A stretch of DNA of 64,000 bases from Pseudoxanthomonas jiangsuensis (GCF_010093185.1 NZ_PDWL01000004.1:62001-126000); one strand, 5' to 3'; positions 28,712 to 38,023 are shown, numbered from the stretch's first letter. Notes: a model not told the origin generated them from the letters alone. Numbers and translations are program-made.

Positions 28712-28812
28712 GAGCCGGTCTTGCCGGCGACCACCATGGCGGATGCGTCTGCGTGAAACCGGGTGCCATTGATGCGTCCGCCTCCACGGTCGCCGGCAAG
28801 ACCGGCTCCTAC
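28708..28812. repeat. REP-like GTAG repeat doublet between two convergent genes
   Basis: Two perfect 23-base arms in inverted orientation: GTAGGAGCCGGTCTTGCCGG plus CGA at 28708-28730 and its exact complement at 28790-28812. The 59-base centre carries GATGCGTC twice. Each arm is itself a small imperfect palindrome (CCGG-TCTTG-CCGG). This organisation matches GTAG-headed REP sequences described from Stenotrophomonas and relatives, which often occur as inverted doublets. The doublet separates convergent genes, may act as a two-way terminator, and supplies the TAG stop codons of both genes. Confidence 0.88.
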
Positions 28813-30896
28813 AAGGCAGAACCGGCGACGCGTGGGGCGGGCACGGCCAGGTGCAGCACCGCGCCACCGCCGCCGGCGGCCAGTTCCAGGGTGATCCTGC
28901 GATGGCCGGCGTCGATCCGGCGCGACTCGCGGCGCACGTCGGTGGCGCTGTCGCCATCGCGCCACAGGGTGGCGCGATAGTCGGCCGCCGGCAGGAAGTC
29001 CAGGTCCAGCTCCAGCGTGCGCGCTTCCTCGTCGCCCATCGCGCCGATGTACCAGTCGCGGCCGCTGCGCCGCGCGACCACGATGTAGCGGCCGATCTCG
29101 CCGGCCAGCACCCGGGTCTCGTCCCAGCTCGCCGGCACGATCGAGATGAAGTCGGCGCCCGGCGCGAGCGCGTGGAGCTCGGCGGCCACGACCTGCCGCG
29201 GGCGGCCCTCGGCCTGCGCCGCTACCGGCGCGGCCGGCTCGACGTACACCTCGGGGCTGTCGGCCACCATCTGCAAAGGACTGTCGTAGACCACGAACAT
29301 CGCCAGCTGGTGGGCGCGGGTGCCCATCACCTGCGGGCCGAGGAAGGACACCTCGAAATCCCGCGGCAAGGCATTGCGGAAGCCGCCCGGGGTGTAGTCC
29401 ATCGGACCCAGCAGCATCCGGGTGAAGGGCAGGGTGAGGTTGTGGCCCGGGGTGATCCGCCGGCTCCACTTGCTGTTCTCCGCGCCGAGCACGCCCTCCT
29501 GGGTCAGGTATTGCGGCCAGGTGCGGTTGAGCCCGGTCGGGCGATAGGCGCCGTGCAGGTTGAGCATCAGCCGGTGCCGCGCCGAACTGCGCATCATCGC
29601 GTGGAAGAACTCCACCATCTCCTGGTCGTCGCGGTCCATGAAGTCGACCTTGACGCCCTTGATCCCCATCCCGGCGTACTGCGCGAACACCGCGTCCATC
29701 CGCGGCGCCAGCGCCTTCCAGTGCGCCCACACCCAGATGCCGACCCCGCGCCGGCGGCCGTATTCGATCAGCGCCGGCAGGTCCAGCTGCGGGATCGGGC
29801 GGGTGATGTCGGCGCCTTCGTTGTAGCGGCCGTTGCCGGTACTGCCGACGTACCAGCCGTCGTCGATCAGCATGTATTCGAGCTTGAGCGCCGCGGCGTG
29901 GTCGATGTAGCGGCGGATGGTGGCGGTGTTCATGCCGGCGTCCTGCACGTCCGCGGCCAGGCCGCCGGACCACCAGTCCCAGGCGGTCTTGCCCGGGCGG
30001 ATCCACGAGGTGTCGGCGATCGCGGTGGGCGGGTTCAGGCTGGAGATCAGGTTCGACTCGACCAGGGCGCCGGGACTGTCGCCCAGCATCAGCACCCGCC
30101 ACGGGGTGAGGTGGCCCGCGGCGGCGACCTGGTCGCGCGACAGGCGCACGGCCAGCTGCGGGGTGTCCAGGCGCGGCGACAGCTTGGCCTCCACGCCCAG
30201 CTCGCCGTCGCCGCGGCCGGTGAGGTAGAGGCCGGCGTAGCGGTCCAGGTCGGCCTCGGCGATGGCGAAGGTGGTCGCGCCCTGGCCGGTGGCGCAGACC
30301 AGCGGCAGTTCGATCAGGTGGTGCGGGCGCAGCCGCGAGGCGGCGATCGGGTCGTACTCGCCCTCGTGGCTGGTGCCGAAGCGGCCGAGGTTGAGCGCAT
30401 GGCAGGCGTAGTCGCGCGGGAACAGGAAGCCGGTGAGGTCCTCCTTCACCAGCAGGTCGCCGGTGGCCGGCACAGGCAGGCGGTAGCGGAAGGCGATGCC
30501 GTCGTCGTAGGCGCGCAGGACCAGGCCGAGGGTGCGGCCCTTGTCGTCGGCCAGTTCGATCTCGAGCTGGCGGTAGTGATCGCGCACCTGGCGGGTCTTG
30601 CCGGCGACGAGTTCATACCTGGAGTCGTGCTCGTCGTAGCGATGGCCGGCCAGGCGCAGGCCGCGTTCGATGCGCTCGTCCTCGCCCAGCTGCACGCCCA
30701 GCGGCGAAGGCAGCAGCACCGCCTGGCCGTCGCGGCTGACGGCGTAGCGCGCGCGGCCGTCGCCGTCCAGCGACACGGTCGCGACGGAGCGGCCGTCCGG
30801 CGAGCGCAGCTCCAGCGGCGGCAGGTCCGCGGCATGGACCGCCCCGGACGGCAGCAAGGCACCGAGCATGAGCCAAGGCATGACGATACGACGCAT
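28809..30896 (-). CDS. glycoside hydrolase family 97 protein
   Basis: Secreted or periplasmic alpha-glycosidase of about 695 aa, the normal GH97 size. The ATG chosen gives a signal peptide (MPWLMLGALLPSGAVHA, cleavage near residue 22). An N-terminal beta-sandwich (about 25-280) is followed by the catalytic barrel with AWDWWSGGL, LEYMLIDDGWY, VKVDFMDRDDQ and LNLHGAYRPTGLNRT, then a C-terminal beta domain. D418 in VDFMDRDDQ aligns by pattern with the nucleophile of retaining GH97 alpha-galactosidases rather than with the inverting SusB type; this is inference. No transporter or other sugar gene is adjacent. Its TAG stop lies in the REP doublet. Confidence 0.92.
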   Translation of the reverse strand: MRRIVMPWLMLGALLPSGAVHAADLPPLELRSPDGRSVATVSLDGDGRARYAVSRDGQAVLLPSPLGVQLGEDERIERGLRLAGHRYDEHDSRYELVAGKTRQVRDHYRQLEIELADDKGRTLGLVLRAYDDGIAFRYRLPVPATGDLLVKEDLTGFLFPRDYACHALNLGRFGTSHEGEYDPIAASRLRPHHLIELPLVCATGQGATTFAIAEADLDRYAGLYLTGRGDGELGVEAKLSPRLDTPQLAVRLSRDQVAAAGHLTPWRVLMLGDSPGALVESNLISSLNPPTAIADTSWIRPGKTAWDWWSGGLAADVQDAGMNTATIRRYIDHAAALKLEYMLIDDGWYVGSTGNGRYNEGADITRPIPQLDLPALIEYGRRRGVGIWVWAHWKALAPRMDAVFAQYAGMGIKGVKVDFMDRDDQEMVEFFHAMMRSSARHRLMLNLHGAYRPTGLNRTWPQYLTQEGVLGAENSKWSRRITPGHNLTLPFTRMLLGPMDYTPGGFRNALPRDFEVSFLGPQVMGTRAHQLAMFVVYDSPLQMVADSPEVYVEPAAPVAAQAEGRPRQVVAAELHALAPGADFISIVPASWDETRVLAGEIGRYIVVARRSGRDWYIGAMGDEEARTLELDLDFLPAADYRATLWRDGDSATDVRRESRRIDAGHRRITLELAAGGGGAVLHLAVPAPRVAGSAL

Positions 30897-31017
30897 CGAT
30901 TCCCCTCCAGGATCAAACCCGCCGGAGGGTAACCGCTTGTCCGCGCAGTGTCTGGAATAGCTGGGCGACGCATCCGGCATAGCCGCTTCCACCGCGGGAG
31001 GATGATCGTCGACGACT

Positions 31018-31043
31018 CAAGCCATGGCGGAGCCGGCTCCTAC
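31018..31043 (-). repeat. single GTAG repeat at the end of the M28 peptidase gene
   Basis: On the minus strand it reads GTAGGAGCCGGCTCCGCCAT, sharing the GTAGGAGCCGG head with the doublet at 28708-28812 and a CCATGGCGGA stretch with its centre. The TAG within the head is the stop codon of the M28 peptidase gene. Confidence 0.7.
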
Positions 31044-32443
31044 GGCGCCGCCGCCTTCGCCCCGCTGCCGAAATCGCCCTCCGCATCCGCCGCCAGGTAC
31101 GCGAACACCGCGTACGCGGCCACGTTCTGCGCCAGCGCCGCCGGGTCGATCTTATCCAGGGTGTCGTCGGCGGTGTGGTGCAGGTGGAAGTAGTCGCTGC
31201 CGTCCTGCGCCAGCCAGGCCCAGGTCACGCCCTTGGCCACCAGCGGGCCGACGTCCGGGCCGGCACTGCCCTTGTCGGGCGCGTACTCGATTCCCAGCGG
31301 CGCCAACGCCTGCGCGATCTGCTCGGTCGCCGCGCGCGCGTGTTCCGGCGCGCCGGTGTTGAAGGCGTAGATCCGGCCGGCGCCGAAGTCGCTCTCGGCG
31401 GCCAGCTGGTGGCGGCCGGCGTCGGCGGCGTGCGCCTCGGCGTAGGCCTTGCCGCCGAGCAGGCCCTGCTCCTCGTTGGCCCAGGCGATCACCCGGATGC
31501 TGCGCGCCGGGCGCCGCGGCAGCTGCGCGACCAGGCGCGCGGCTGCCATGGTGATGCCGACGCCGGCGGCGTCGTCCACCGCGCCGGTGCCCAGGTCCCA
31601 GGAATCGAGGTGGCCGCCGATCACCACCACCTCCTTCGGCAGGCTGCGCCCGGTGACCTCGCCGATCACGTTGTGCGAGGTGTACTGGCCGTCCCAGCCG
31701 CAGTCCAGCGCCAGCTTCACCGTCACCGGCCCACGCGCGGCCAGGCGCGCGAGCTGGTCGGCGTCGGGGATGCTCAGCGCGGCCGAGGGCACCGGCACCA
31801 GGCCCTCATCGAAGCGGGTGATGCCGGTATGCGGCACGCGGTGGTTGTCGGTGCCGGCCGAGCGCATCAGGAAGCCCGCCGCGCCCTTGCGGACCGCCAG
31901 CGACGGGCCCTTGGCGCGGATCGCGCCGCCCTCGCGGTAGCCTCGGCCGTCGCGCGCGGCCTGCATCTGGAAATCGACGAAGGCGATCCGGCCGGCCAGC
32001 GAACCTTCCGGCGCGGCCTCCAGCGCGGCCAGGTCGGCGAAGCGCACCACCGGCGCCTCGACCGTGCCGCCCGGGCTGCCGCCCAGCGCGGTGATCGCCA
32101 GAGGCTGGGCATGGGCGCCGACCACCGCGGCCTGTTCGCCGCGCCGCTCCCACTTGGGGAAGGTGACCGGCTCGGTCCAGACCTTGTCGAAGCCCAGTTC
32201 GCGGAACTTGGCCTGGGCCCAGGCCACCGCGCGTGCGTCGGCCTCGCTGCCGGCCAGGCGCGGGCCGACTTCGGTGGTCAGCGATTCGACGATCTTCCAG
32301 CCGGTGTCGTCGGCCAGGGCGCGCTCGCGCAGCTGCGCCGCCTGCTGCAGCGAACGCTCCGGAATCCGGGTCTCGGCCGCATATGCGGGCGCAGCGGCGA
32401 GCAGGGCGGCGGAAAGGGCGACGGCGAGCAGTGCGGTGCGCAT
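31040..32443 (-). CDS. secreted M28-family metallopeptidase
   Basis: Zinc-dependent aminopeptidase or carboxypeptidase exported by a signal peptide (MRTALLAVALSAALLAAAPA, cleavage after about residue 22). It has 467 aa with an inserted PA-like domain (about 120-245) between the halves of the catalytic region. Metal ligands are visible: H278 and D280 in GGHLDSWD, D290/D291 in AVDDAAG, E324/E325 in WANEEQG, D352 in ESDFGA, and a late His in HLHHTADDT. The domain order resembles mammalian plasma glutamate carboxypeptidase. It is monocistronic, on the same strand as the GH97 gene, and ends in a GTAG repeat. Confidence 0.92.
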   Translation of the reverse strand: MRTALLAVALSAALLAAAPAYAAETRIPERSLQQAAQLRERALADDTGWKIVESLTTEVGPRLAGSEADARAVAWAQAKFRELGFDKVWTEPVTFPKWERRGEQAAVVGAHAQPLAITALGGSPGGTVEAPVVRFADLAALEAAPEGSLAGRIAFVDFQMQAARDGRGYREGGAIRAKGPSLAVRKGAAGFLMRSAGTDNHRVPHTGITRFDEGLVPVPSAALSIPDADQLARLAARGPVTVKLALDCGWDGQYTSHNVIGEVTGRSLPKEVVVIGGHLDSWDLGTGAVDDAAGVGITMAAARLVAQLPRRPARSIRVIAWANEEQGLLGGKAYAEAHAADAGRHQLAAESDFGAGRIYAFNTGAPEHARAATEQIAQALAPLGIEYAPDKGSAGPDVGPLVAKGVTWAWLAQDGSDYFHLHHTADDTLDKIDPAALAQNVAAYAVFAYLAADAEGDFGSGAKAAAP

Positions 32444-32535
32444 GCGGACTCCGGACGAAGGTGAGCCGCCGAGCCTAGCAAAGCGGCGCCCGCCATCCCC
32501 GTGCGCTTGGTCACGGCGCGCGGCGGGCTTCGGCT

Positions 32536-32949
32536 TCAGCGCTTGAGCGAGTCGCGGATCTCGCGCAGCAGCACGACTTCTTCCGAGGGCGCGGCCGGTG
32601 CGGCCGGGGCCTCCTCCTTCTTCCGCGCCAGGCGGTTGACCACCTTGACCAGCAGGAAGATGGCGAAGGCCACGATCACGAACTGGATCACGGTGTTGAG
32701 GAATTCGCCGATGCCGATCACCACCGCCGGCACCGCGTTGCCGGCGGCATCGACCGTGGCTTCCTTCAGCGTCCAGGCCCACTTGGAGAAGTCCACCCCA
32801 CCGACCAGCAGGCCGATCGGCGGCATGATCACCTTGTCCACCAGGGCGGTGACGATCTTGCCGAACGCAGCGCCGATCACCACGCCCACGGCGAGGTCGA
32901 TGACATTGCCGCGCATGGCGAATTCCTTGAACTCGCTGATCATGCCCAT
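32536..32949 (-). CDS. mscL: large-conductance mechanosensitive channel
   Basis: Homopentameric emergency-release channel opened by membrane tension in hypo-osmotic shock. The 137 aa match family length. It starts with the highly conserved [20 protein letters not shown], followed by helix 1 ([17 protein letters not shown]), a periplasmic loop, helix 2 ([20 protein letters not shown]) and the cytoplasmic bundle [12 protein letters not shown]. It stands alone between two unrelated genes. The identification is firm. Confidence 0.97.
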   Translation of the reverse strand: MGMISEFKEFAMRGNVIDLAVGVVIGAAFGKIVTALVDKVIMPPIGLLVGGVDFSKWAWTLKEATVDAAGNAVPAVVIGIGEFLNTVIQFVIVAFAIFLLVKVVNRLARKKEEAPAAPAAPSEEVVLLREIRDSLKR

Positions 32950-33027
32950 CGCAGTCTCCTTGTCGTTGTCGGGTGCCGTGGCGGCACGCGGGGCTTGTAG
33001 CCTAACCCGGAAGCCGGCGCCTGCCGA

Positions 33028-33747
33028 TCATGCCGCGACCTGGCCGCGCAGGGTGGCCACGCCTTCGAGATCGGCTTCGAAACGGTCGCCGGGTCGCAGC
33101 GCGGCCACGCCGGCCGGGGTGCCCATGAACACCAGGTCGCCGGCGCGCAAGGCGTACAGCTTGGACAGCTCGTGCAGGATCTCGGCCACGTCCCAGATCA
33201 GGTCCGACAAGGGCGCCTGCTGGCGCAACTGGCCGTTCACCTGCAGCGACAGCCTGCGTGGGCGCAGTTCGCCGGCGTCGGCGGCCGGCACCAGCTCGGC
33301 CACCGGCGCGGAATGGTCGAAGCCCTTGGCGGTGTCCCAGGGCAGGCCCTTGGCCTTGGCGGCGGCCTGCAGATCGCGCCGGGTCAGGTCCAGGCCCACG
33401 GTGTAGCCGAACACCAGCGCCAGTGCCTGTTCCGGCGGCAGCACCCCGGATGGCGCGTCGAAGCCGATCGCCACAACCAGCTCGACCTCGTGGTGCAGGT
33501 CGGCGGTGGCCGGCGGATAGGGCACGGTCCCGGTAGTGACGACCGCGTCCGCCGGCTTCATGAAGAACACCGGGGTGCCGCGCTCGGCCTTCGATGCCGG
33601 GGCGCTGGCACCCATCTCGCGGGCGTGGTCGGCGAAGTTGCGGCCGACGCAGTAGATCCGGCGCACCGGGAAGGTGCCGCCGCCACGCACGGGAATGCGC
33701 GGCACGGCCGGGGCGGGGATGACATCGGTGGGACGCGTATCGCTCAT
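33028..33747 (-). CDS. fumarylacetoacetate hydrolase family protein
   Basis: FAH-fold metalloenzyme (239 aa) of the small-bacterial type that includes acylpyruvases, oxaloacetate decarboxylases and 2-hydroxyhepta-2,4-diene-1,7-dioate isomerases. It shows IYCVGRNFADHAREMG, the divalent-metal ligands in ADLHHEVELVVAIG and GYTVGLDLTRRDLQ, and the closing GDLVFMGTPAGVAALRPGD. The ATG was chosen to match the family start before the Pro-rich leader. The best comparison is YcgM/FAHD1-type acylpyruvase, but the substrate is not predictable. There is no degradative pathway beside it. Confidence 0.9.
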   Translation of the reverse strand: MSDTRPTDVIPAPAVPRIPVRGGGTFPVRRIYCVGRNFADHAREMGASAPASKAERGTPVFFMKPADAVVTTGTVPYPPATADLHHEVELVVAIGFDAPSGVLPPEQALALVFGYTVGLDLTRRDLQAAAKAKGLPWDTAKGFDHSAPVAELVPAADAGELRPRRLSLQVNGQLRQQAPLSDLIWDVAEILHELSKLYALRAGDLVFMGTPAGVAALRPGDRFEADLEGVATLRGQVAA

Positions 33748-33823
33748 GGCCGGCCCGGCGGGTGGGGGGGCCGACAGTCTACCCGCGGAGGCGTGCGTGG
33801 CCGCCCGCGAGCGGCGGCAGATT

Positions 33824-34102
33824 TCAGTGCGAGGGCAGCACCGGCTTGCGCAAAACCCGGTACTCGGCATCGACCACGCGGCCGGAAGCGGCGGCGCGCG
33901 CCTGGCGGCCGCGCAGCAGCTTCCACGCCAGGCCGGCGGCGATCATCGCCGCGCCCACGAACACGCTGAAGAACACCAGCACGGCCAGCAATGCCAGCCC
34001 GACCAGGCCCAGGGCCACGCGCAGCAGCGGCGTGCGCGGCTTGCGCGGCGAGAACAGGGCGTTGAGGACGGTGGTATCGAAGCGGAACGCGCGGAATTGC
34101 AT
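33824..34102 (-). CDS. small membrane protein, unknown function
   Basis: A 92-aa protein: a basic N-terminus (MQFRAFRFD and FSPRKPRTP), one long hydrophobic region (about residues 28-55, VALGLVGLALLAVLVFFSVF) that could form one or two membrane helices, and a charged C-terminal tail with GRVVDAEYRVL. It is divergent from the Rieske gene with about 65 bases between the starts. I do not recognise a family. Codon use matches neighbours, supporting a real gene. Confidence 0.6.
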   Translation of the reverse strand: MQFRAFRFDTTVLNALFSPRKPRTPLLRVALGLVGLALLAVLVFFSVFVGAAMIAAGLAWKLLRGRQARAAASGRVVDAEYRVLRKPVLPSH

Positions 34103-34167
34103 GATGTGCTGCCGTGCCAGAATGGCGGGTGGCCGGCAGTATCGGCCGGATGCCGGGCGGGGTTGTG

Positions 34168-34509
34168 ATGAGTTCGTTAAACCGGGAGCCACTGGTCAGC
34201 CTGGACGCGCTGGCCGAAGGCGCTTTGGCCGAGGTCGAAGCCGTGCTGGATGGCGACGCCGAATCGCTGGTGGTGTACCGGCAGGGCATGGCGGTGCGTG
34301 CCTGGCTGAACGTCTGCCCGCATGCCGGCCGGCGCCTGGACTGGGCGCCGGGCCAGTTCCTCAAGAGCCGCGAGGGCCACCTGGTCTGCGCCGCGCACGG
34401 CGCCGCGTTCGAACTGGAGGGCGGGCAGTGCGTGTCCGGCCCCTGCCGCGGCGACGCCCTGCGCCCGGTGGCGGTGGAAGTGCGCGACGGCCAGGTCTGG
34501 CTGGCCTGA
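34168..34509 (+). CDS. Rieske [2Fe-2S] domain protein
   Basis: A stand-alone Rieske ferredoxin of 113 aa. The cluster ligands are complete: C-x-H in NVCPHAGRRL and C-x2-H in LVCAAHGAAFELEGG, the second followed by the usual CVSGPCRGDAL. A purine-rich GGGCGGGG lies just before the ATG. It may donate electrons to an oxygenase or reductase elsewhere; no partner is in the neighbourhood, so its role is unknown. It is convergent with the SLC13 transporter gene. Confidence 0.88.
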   Translation: MSSLNREPLVSLDALAEGALAEVEAVLDGDAESLVVYRQGMAVRAWLNVCPHAGRRLDWAPGQFLKSREGHLVCAAHGAAFELEGGQCVSGPCRGDALRPVAVEVRDGQVWLA

Positions 34510-34530
34510 TCCTGTGCAGGGGCTGGCGGC

Positions 34531-36384
34531 TCAGCGGCCCCAGAACATCAGGTTGACCACGCCCACCGCGACCACCGCATAGATCAGCGACAAGGGCCCG
34601 CCCACCCGCCACATCAGCCGCGAGGTGTAGCCGGCCGGGCCGGTGATCATCGAGATGATCGGGTTGGAGGCCGTCATCAGGTTGTTGGAGGCCGACAGCG
34701 CGGTGACCAAAGCGAATGCGGTCGGGTCGCCGCCCACCGCCAGGGCCAGGTTGATGGCGATGGGCACCATCACGATGGTCGCGCCGACGTGGCTGATCAC
34801 CAGCGAGAACGCGGTGGTCAGCAGCGCGACCACGATCTCCAGCACCCAGGGTGGGGTGCCCTGCGGCAGCTTGTCGAGGGTGTTGCCGGCGATCCAGGCC
34901 GCGGTGCCGCTGCTGTCCATCGCCCAGCCCAAAGGGATCAGGCAGGCGGTGAGGAACACCGTCTTCCAGTTGATCGCCGCGTAGGCCTCGTCCATCTTCA
35001 GCACCCCGGCCAGCAGCATCCCGGCCACCCCGGTCATCAGGGTCAGCGCCACCGGCAGCCGCGCGAACAGCGCCACCGCGATGGTGAAGGCGAAGATCCC
35101 CATCGCGATCTTGAACTTGTGCGGCCGCTGCTCGCCCTTGGGGTAGTCGGTGACCACGGCGAAGTCGCGGCTCTCGGCCGCGCGCGCCAAGTCCTGCCAG
35201 ATGCTGTGGAACACCAGCATGTCGCCGGCGCGCAGGGCCACCGCGCGCACGTCCTCGCGGATCACCTGCTTGTCGCGGTTGATCGCCAGCAGGCTGATCC
35301 CGGCCTGGTGGCGCAGGCGCAGCTCGCGCGCGCTCTTGCCGATGTAGCGCGAGGTCGGCGGCACCACCGCCTCGGAGATGCCGGCGCGGGCCGGGTTGAA
35401 CAGGTCGCCCAGGTTGCGCAGGCGCGAGGACATGCGCAGGAACTGGTTCTGGGCGAAGTCGGCCACCTGCTGGCGCGGGCCCATCGCCCCGATCACGCTG
35501 CCGACCCAGATCCGCATGTCCGCCGGCGGCGCCAGCCGGGTGTCGTTGCCGGACTTGAGCGCCAGCAGCAGCGGCGCATCGTGCAGCGACTCGGCCTCGG
35601 CCACGGTCATGCCCACCAGCGGGCTCTCGGCGCTGACCACCAGTTCGTAGACGTCGCCGTCGATGCCGTAGGTGCGGGCGAAGTAGCCCTCGGTGCTGGA
35701 CGGGGTGACGTTCTCGCCGCCGCCCTCGTTCTGCGCCAGCTTGCGGTTGCCGTAGAAGCGGAAGTACAGCAGGGAGGCGACCAGCAGGACGATGCCCACC
35801 GGCGCCGGCGCGAACATCGGCAGGGGTTCCAGGGTGGCCATGCCCGAGGGCAGGTTGTTGTTGGCCGACACCAGCAGGTCGTTGAGCAGGATCAGCGGCG
35901 AGTTGCCGACCATGGTCAGCGCCGCGCCCATCACGATCGCCGCGGCGATGGGCAGCAGCAGCCGCGACAGGGCCAGCCCGGTGCGCGAGGACAGGCGCGC
36001 AGCCACCGGCAGGTACAGCGCCATCACCGACGGGTTCTGCATGAACGAGGAGTTGAGGCCGGCGATGACCGTGGTCATCAGCATCAGCCTTTGCTCGATG
36101 CCGTGGCCGCGGCGCAGCAGCCAGGCCGCCAGCCGGTTCAGGGCGCCGGTGCGGTCCAGGCCGGCGCCGAGGATCATGGTCGCCATGATGCTCATCACCG
36201 CGTTGCCGGAGAAGCCGCTGAAGATCTCCTCCGGCGCGATCAGCCCGGTCACTCCCAGCACCACCAGCACCACCAGCGCGACCAGGTCGGCGCGGATGCG
36301 CTCGAACAGGAACATCGCCATCGTGAACCCGACCAGGCCCAGCACCAGGCGCATGTCGTTGGTCAGGGTCAGTCCGGATTCCAT
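34531..36384 (-). CDS. SLC13/divalent-anion family permease with internal RCK_C domains
   Basis: Inner-membrane transporter of 617 aa. An N-terminal block of helices (about 10-210) includes LNSSFMQNPSVMALYLPV and a hairpin NSPLILLNDLL. A cytoplasmic region (about 225-400) contains two TrkA-C/RCK_C-like modules (VYELVVSAESPLVGMTVAEA and TSRYIGKSARELRLRHQAGI). A second helix block ends with SASNNLMTASNPIISMITGP, the repeat of the hairpin motif. Related proteins carry sulfate, dicarboxylates or other anions. Given the cys cluster elsewhere in the window, sulfate is conceivable, but this gene is 13 kb away and no substrate should be assumed. Confidence 0.88.
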   Translation of the reverse strand: MESGLTLTNDMRLVLGLVGFTMAMFLFERIRADLVALVVLVVLGVTGLIAPEEIFSGFSGNAVMSIMATMILGAGLDRTGALNRLAAWLLRRGHGIEQRLMLMTTVIAGLNSSFMQNPSVMALYLPVAARLSSRTGLALSRLLLPIAAAIVMGAALTMVGNSPLILLNDLLVSANNNLPSGMATLEPLPMFAPAPVGIVLLVASLLYFRFYGNRKLAQNEGGGENVTPSSTEGYFARTYGIDGDVYELVVSAESPLVGMTVAEAESLHDAPLLLALKSGNDTRLAPPADMRIWVGSVIGAMGPRQQVADFAQNQFLRMSSRLRNLGDLFNPARAGISEAVVPPTSRYIGKSARELRLRHQAGISLLAINRDKQVIREDVRAVALRAGDMLVFHSIWQDLARAAESRDFAVVTDYPKGEQRPHKFKIAMGIFAFTIAVALFARLPVALTLMTGVAGMLLAGVLKMDEAYAAINWKTVFLTACLIPLGWAMDSSGTAAWIAGNTLDKLPQGTPPWVLEIVVALLTTAFSLVISHVGATIVMVPIAINLALAVGGDPTAFALVTALSASNNLMTASNPIISMITGPAGYTSRLMWRVGGPLSLIYAVVAVGVVNLMFWGR

Positions 36385-36455
36385 CGTGCGCCGCAGTCCC
36401 TAGGGCGTGGAGGAGCGGCCGGCGCGGATCGGTCCGGCGGCGGCCGCGGCGGGGT

Positions 36456-37220
36456 TCATGTCCGGTCCGAGTCTAGCGCCGGCGCGTCGAGGCGGTCGTA
36501 CAGCAGGTCCCAGACGCCGTGGCCAAGCTTCACCCCGCGGCGCTCGAAGTGGGTTTCCGGCCGCCATTCCGGGCGCGGCACGTGGCCGCGCGGGCCGGCG
36601 CGGTTGGCCAGGCCGGCGGTGGCCTCGAGCACGTCCCACATGTGTTCGGCATAGGGCGCCCAGTCGGTGGCCAGGTGCAGGCGGCCGCCGGGGCGCAGCT
36701 TGCGCACCAGCAGCGCGGCGAACTCCGGCTGGACCAGGCGGCGCTTGTTGTGGCGCTTCTTGTGCCAGGGGTCGGGAAAGTAGATCCGGATCTCGTCCAG
36801 GGCGCCGTCGGCGATTTCCTGCCGCAGCACTTCCACCGCATCGTGGTGGTAGACGCGCACGTGGTCGCTGCCGTCGGCGGCCAGGGCGTTGAGCAGGCGG
36901 CCCACGCCGGGGGCGTGCACTTCCAGGCCGATGTAGTCGCGCGCAGGATCCTGGCGGGCGGCGAAGCGCAGGGCCTCGCCGTTGCCGAAGCCGATCTCCA
37001 GCACCTTGGGCGCGCCCCGGCCGAAAGTGGCGTCGAGGTCGCGCGGAACGCCCGTGTAGTCCAGGCCGAAGCGCGGCCAGGCCTCGTCGAACGCGCGCTG
37101 CTGGGCCGGGGTGAAGCGGCCCTGACGCAGGACGAAGCTGCGGATCTCGCGCCGGCCTTCGCTCGGGGTGTAGGGCTTGGGCGGGGCCTTGGCGCCTTCG
37201 CTTTCGAACGGATTGGTCAT
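36456..37220 (-). CDS. trmB: tRNA (guanine-N7-)-methyltransferase
   Basis: SAM-dependent enzyme that methylates G46 in the tRNA variable loop; 254 aa. Visible are the SAM-binding [16 protein letters not shown], the catalytic region [20 protein letters not shown] (hallmark [13 protein letters not shown]) and the C-terminal [20 protein letters not shown]. It starts eight bases after thiG and is the third gene of thiS-thiG-trmB, an order also found in Pseudomonas. The identification is firm. Confidence 0.97.
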   Translation of the reverse strand: MTNPFESEGAKAPPKPYTPSEGRREIRSFVLRQGRFTPAQQRAFDEAWPRFGLDYTGVPRDLDATFGRGAPKVLEIGFGNGEALRFAARQDPARDYIGLEVHAPGVGRLLNALAADGSDHVRVYHHDAVEVLRQEIADGALDEIRIYFPDPWHKKRHNKRRLVQPEFAALLVRKLRPGGRLHLATDWAPYAEHMWDVLEATAGLANRAGPRGHVPRPEWRPETHFERRGVKLGHGVWDLLYDRLDAPALDSDRT

Positions 37221-37228
37221 CGCAGGAC

Positions 37229-38023
37229 TCAGCCGATGAGCCCGTCCACCGGCGAGGACGCGCTGGCGTAGCGCTTGCGCGGGATGCGCCCGGCCAGGAA
37301 CGCCTCGCGCCCGGCCTCGACCGCCTTGCGCATCGCCCCGGCCATCAGCACCGGATCCCTGGCGCCGGCGATGGCGGTGTTCATCAGCACGCCGTCGCAG
37401 CCCAGTTCCATGGCGATGGCCGCGTCCGAAGCGGTGCCCACGCCGGCGTCGACCAGCACCGGGACCTTGGCGTTCTCGATGATCTCCAGCAGGGTGTAGC
37501 GGTTCTGGATACCCAGGCCCGAGCCGATCGGCGCGGCCAGCGGCATCACCGCGCAGCAGCCGATCTGCTCCAGCTGGCGGGCCAGGATCGGGTCGTCGCT
37601 GGTGTAGACCATCACGTCGAAGCCGTCGGCCACCAGCAGCTCGGCGGCCTTCAGGGTCTGGACCACGTCCGGGTACAGGGTGCGCTGGTCGCCCAGCACC
37701 TCGAGCTTGACCAGGGTGTGGCCGTCGAGCAACTCGCGCGCCAGCCGGCAGGTGCGCACCGCGTCCTCGGCGGTGTAGCAGCCGGCGGTGTTGGGCAGGA
37801 TGGTGTAGCGCTCCGGCGGCAGCACGTCGAGCAGGTTGGGCTCGCCCGGGTTCTGGCCGATGTTGCTGCGGCGGATGGCGACGGTGACGATTTCGGCGCC
37901 GGCCGCCTCGGTGGCGCGGGCGGTCTCGTCCAGGTCCTTGAACTTGCCGGTGCCGGTGAGCAGGCGGGAACGGAAACTGCGGCCGGCGATGACCAGCGGA
38001 TCGTGCGTGGGGGCGGTATTCAT
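37229..38023 (-). CDS. thiG: thiazole synthase
   Basis: Forms the thiazole ring of thiamine from 1-deoxyxylulose phosphate, dehydroglycine and ThiS-thiocarboxylate. TIM-barrel protein of 264 aa. The Schiff-base lysine is K106 in [10 protein letters not shown]. Also seen are [11 protein letters not shown], the phosphate-binding [13 protein letters not shown] and [20 protein letters not shown]. It follows thiS after about 60 bases and precedes trmB. The other thiamine genes (thiC, thiE, thiO or thiH) are not in this window. Confidence 0.97.
   Translation of the reverse strand: MNTAPTHDPLVIAGRSFRSRLLTGTGKFKDLDETARATEAAGAEIVTVAIRRSNIGQNPGEPNLLDVLPPERYTILPNTAGCYTAEDAVRTCRLARELLDGHTLVKLEVLGDQRTLYPDVVQTLKAAELLVADGFDVMVYTSDDPILARQLEQIGCCAVMPLAAPIGSGLGIQNRYTLLEIIENAKVPVLVDAGVGTASDAAIAMELGCDGVLMNTAIAGARDPVLMAGAMRKAVEAGREAFLAGRIPRKRYASASSPVDGLIG

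Noticed and set aside
34531..36384. The SLC13 permease as the sulfate importer of the cys regulon.
   Set aside because: It is 13 kb from the cluster, next to unrelated genes, and no cys-type promoter block is visible upstream.
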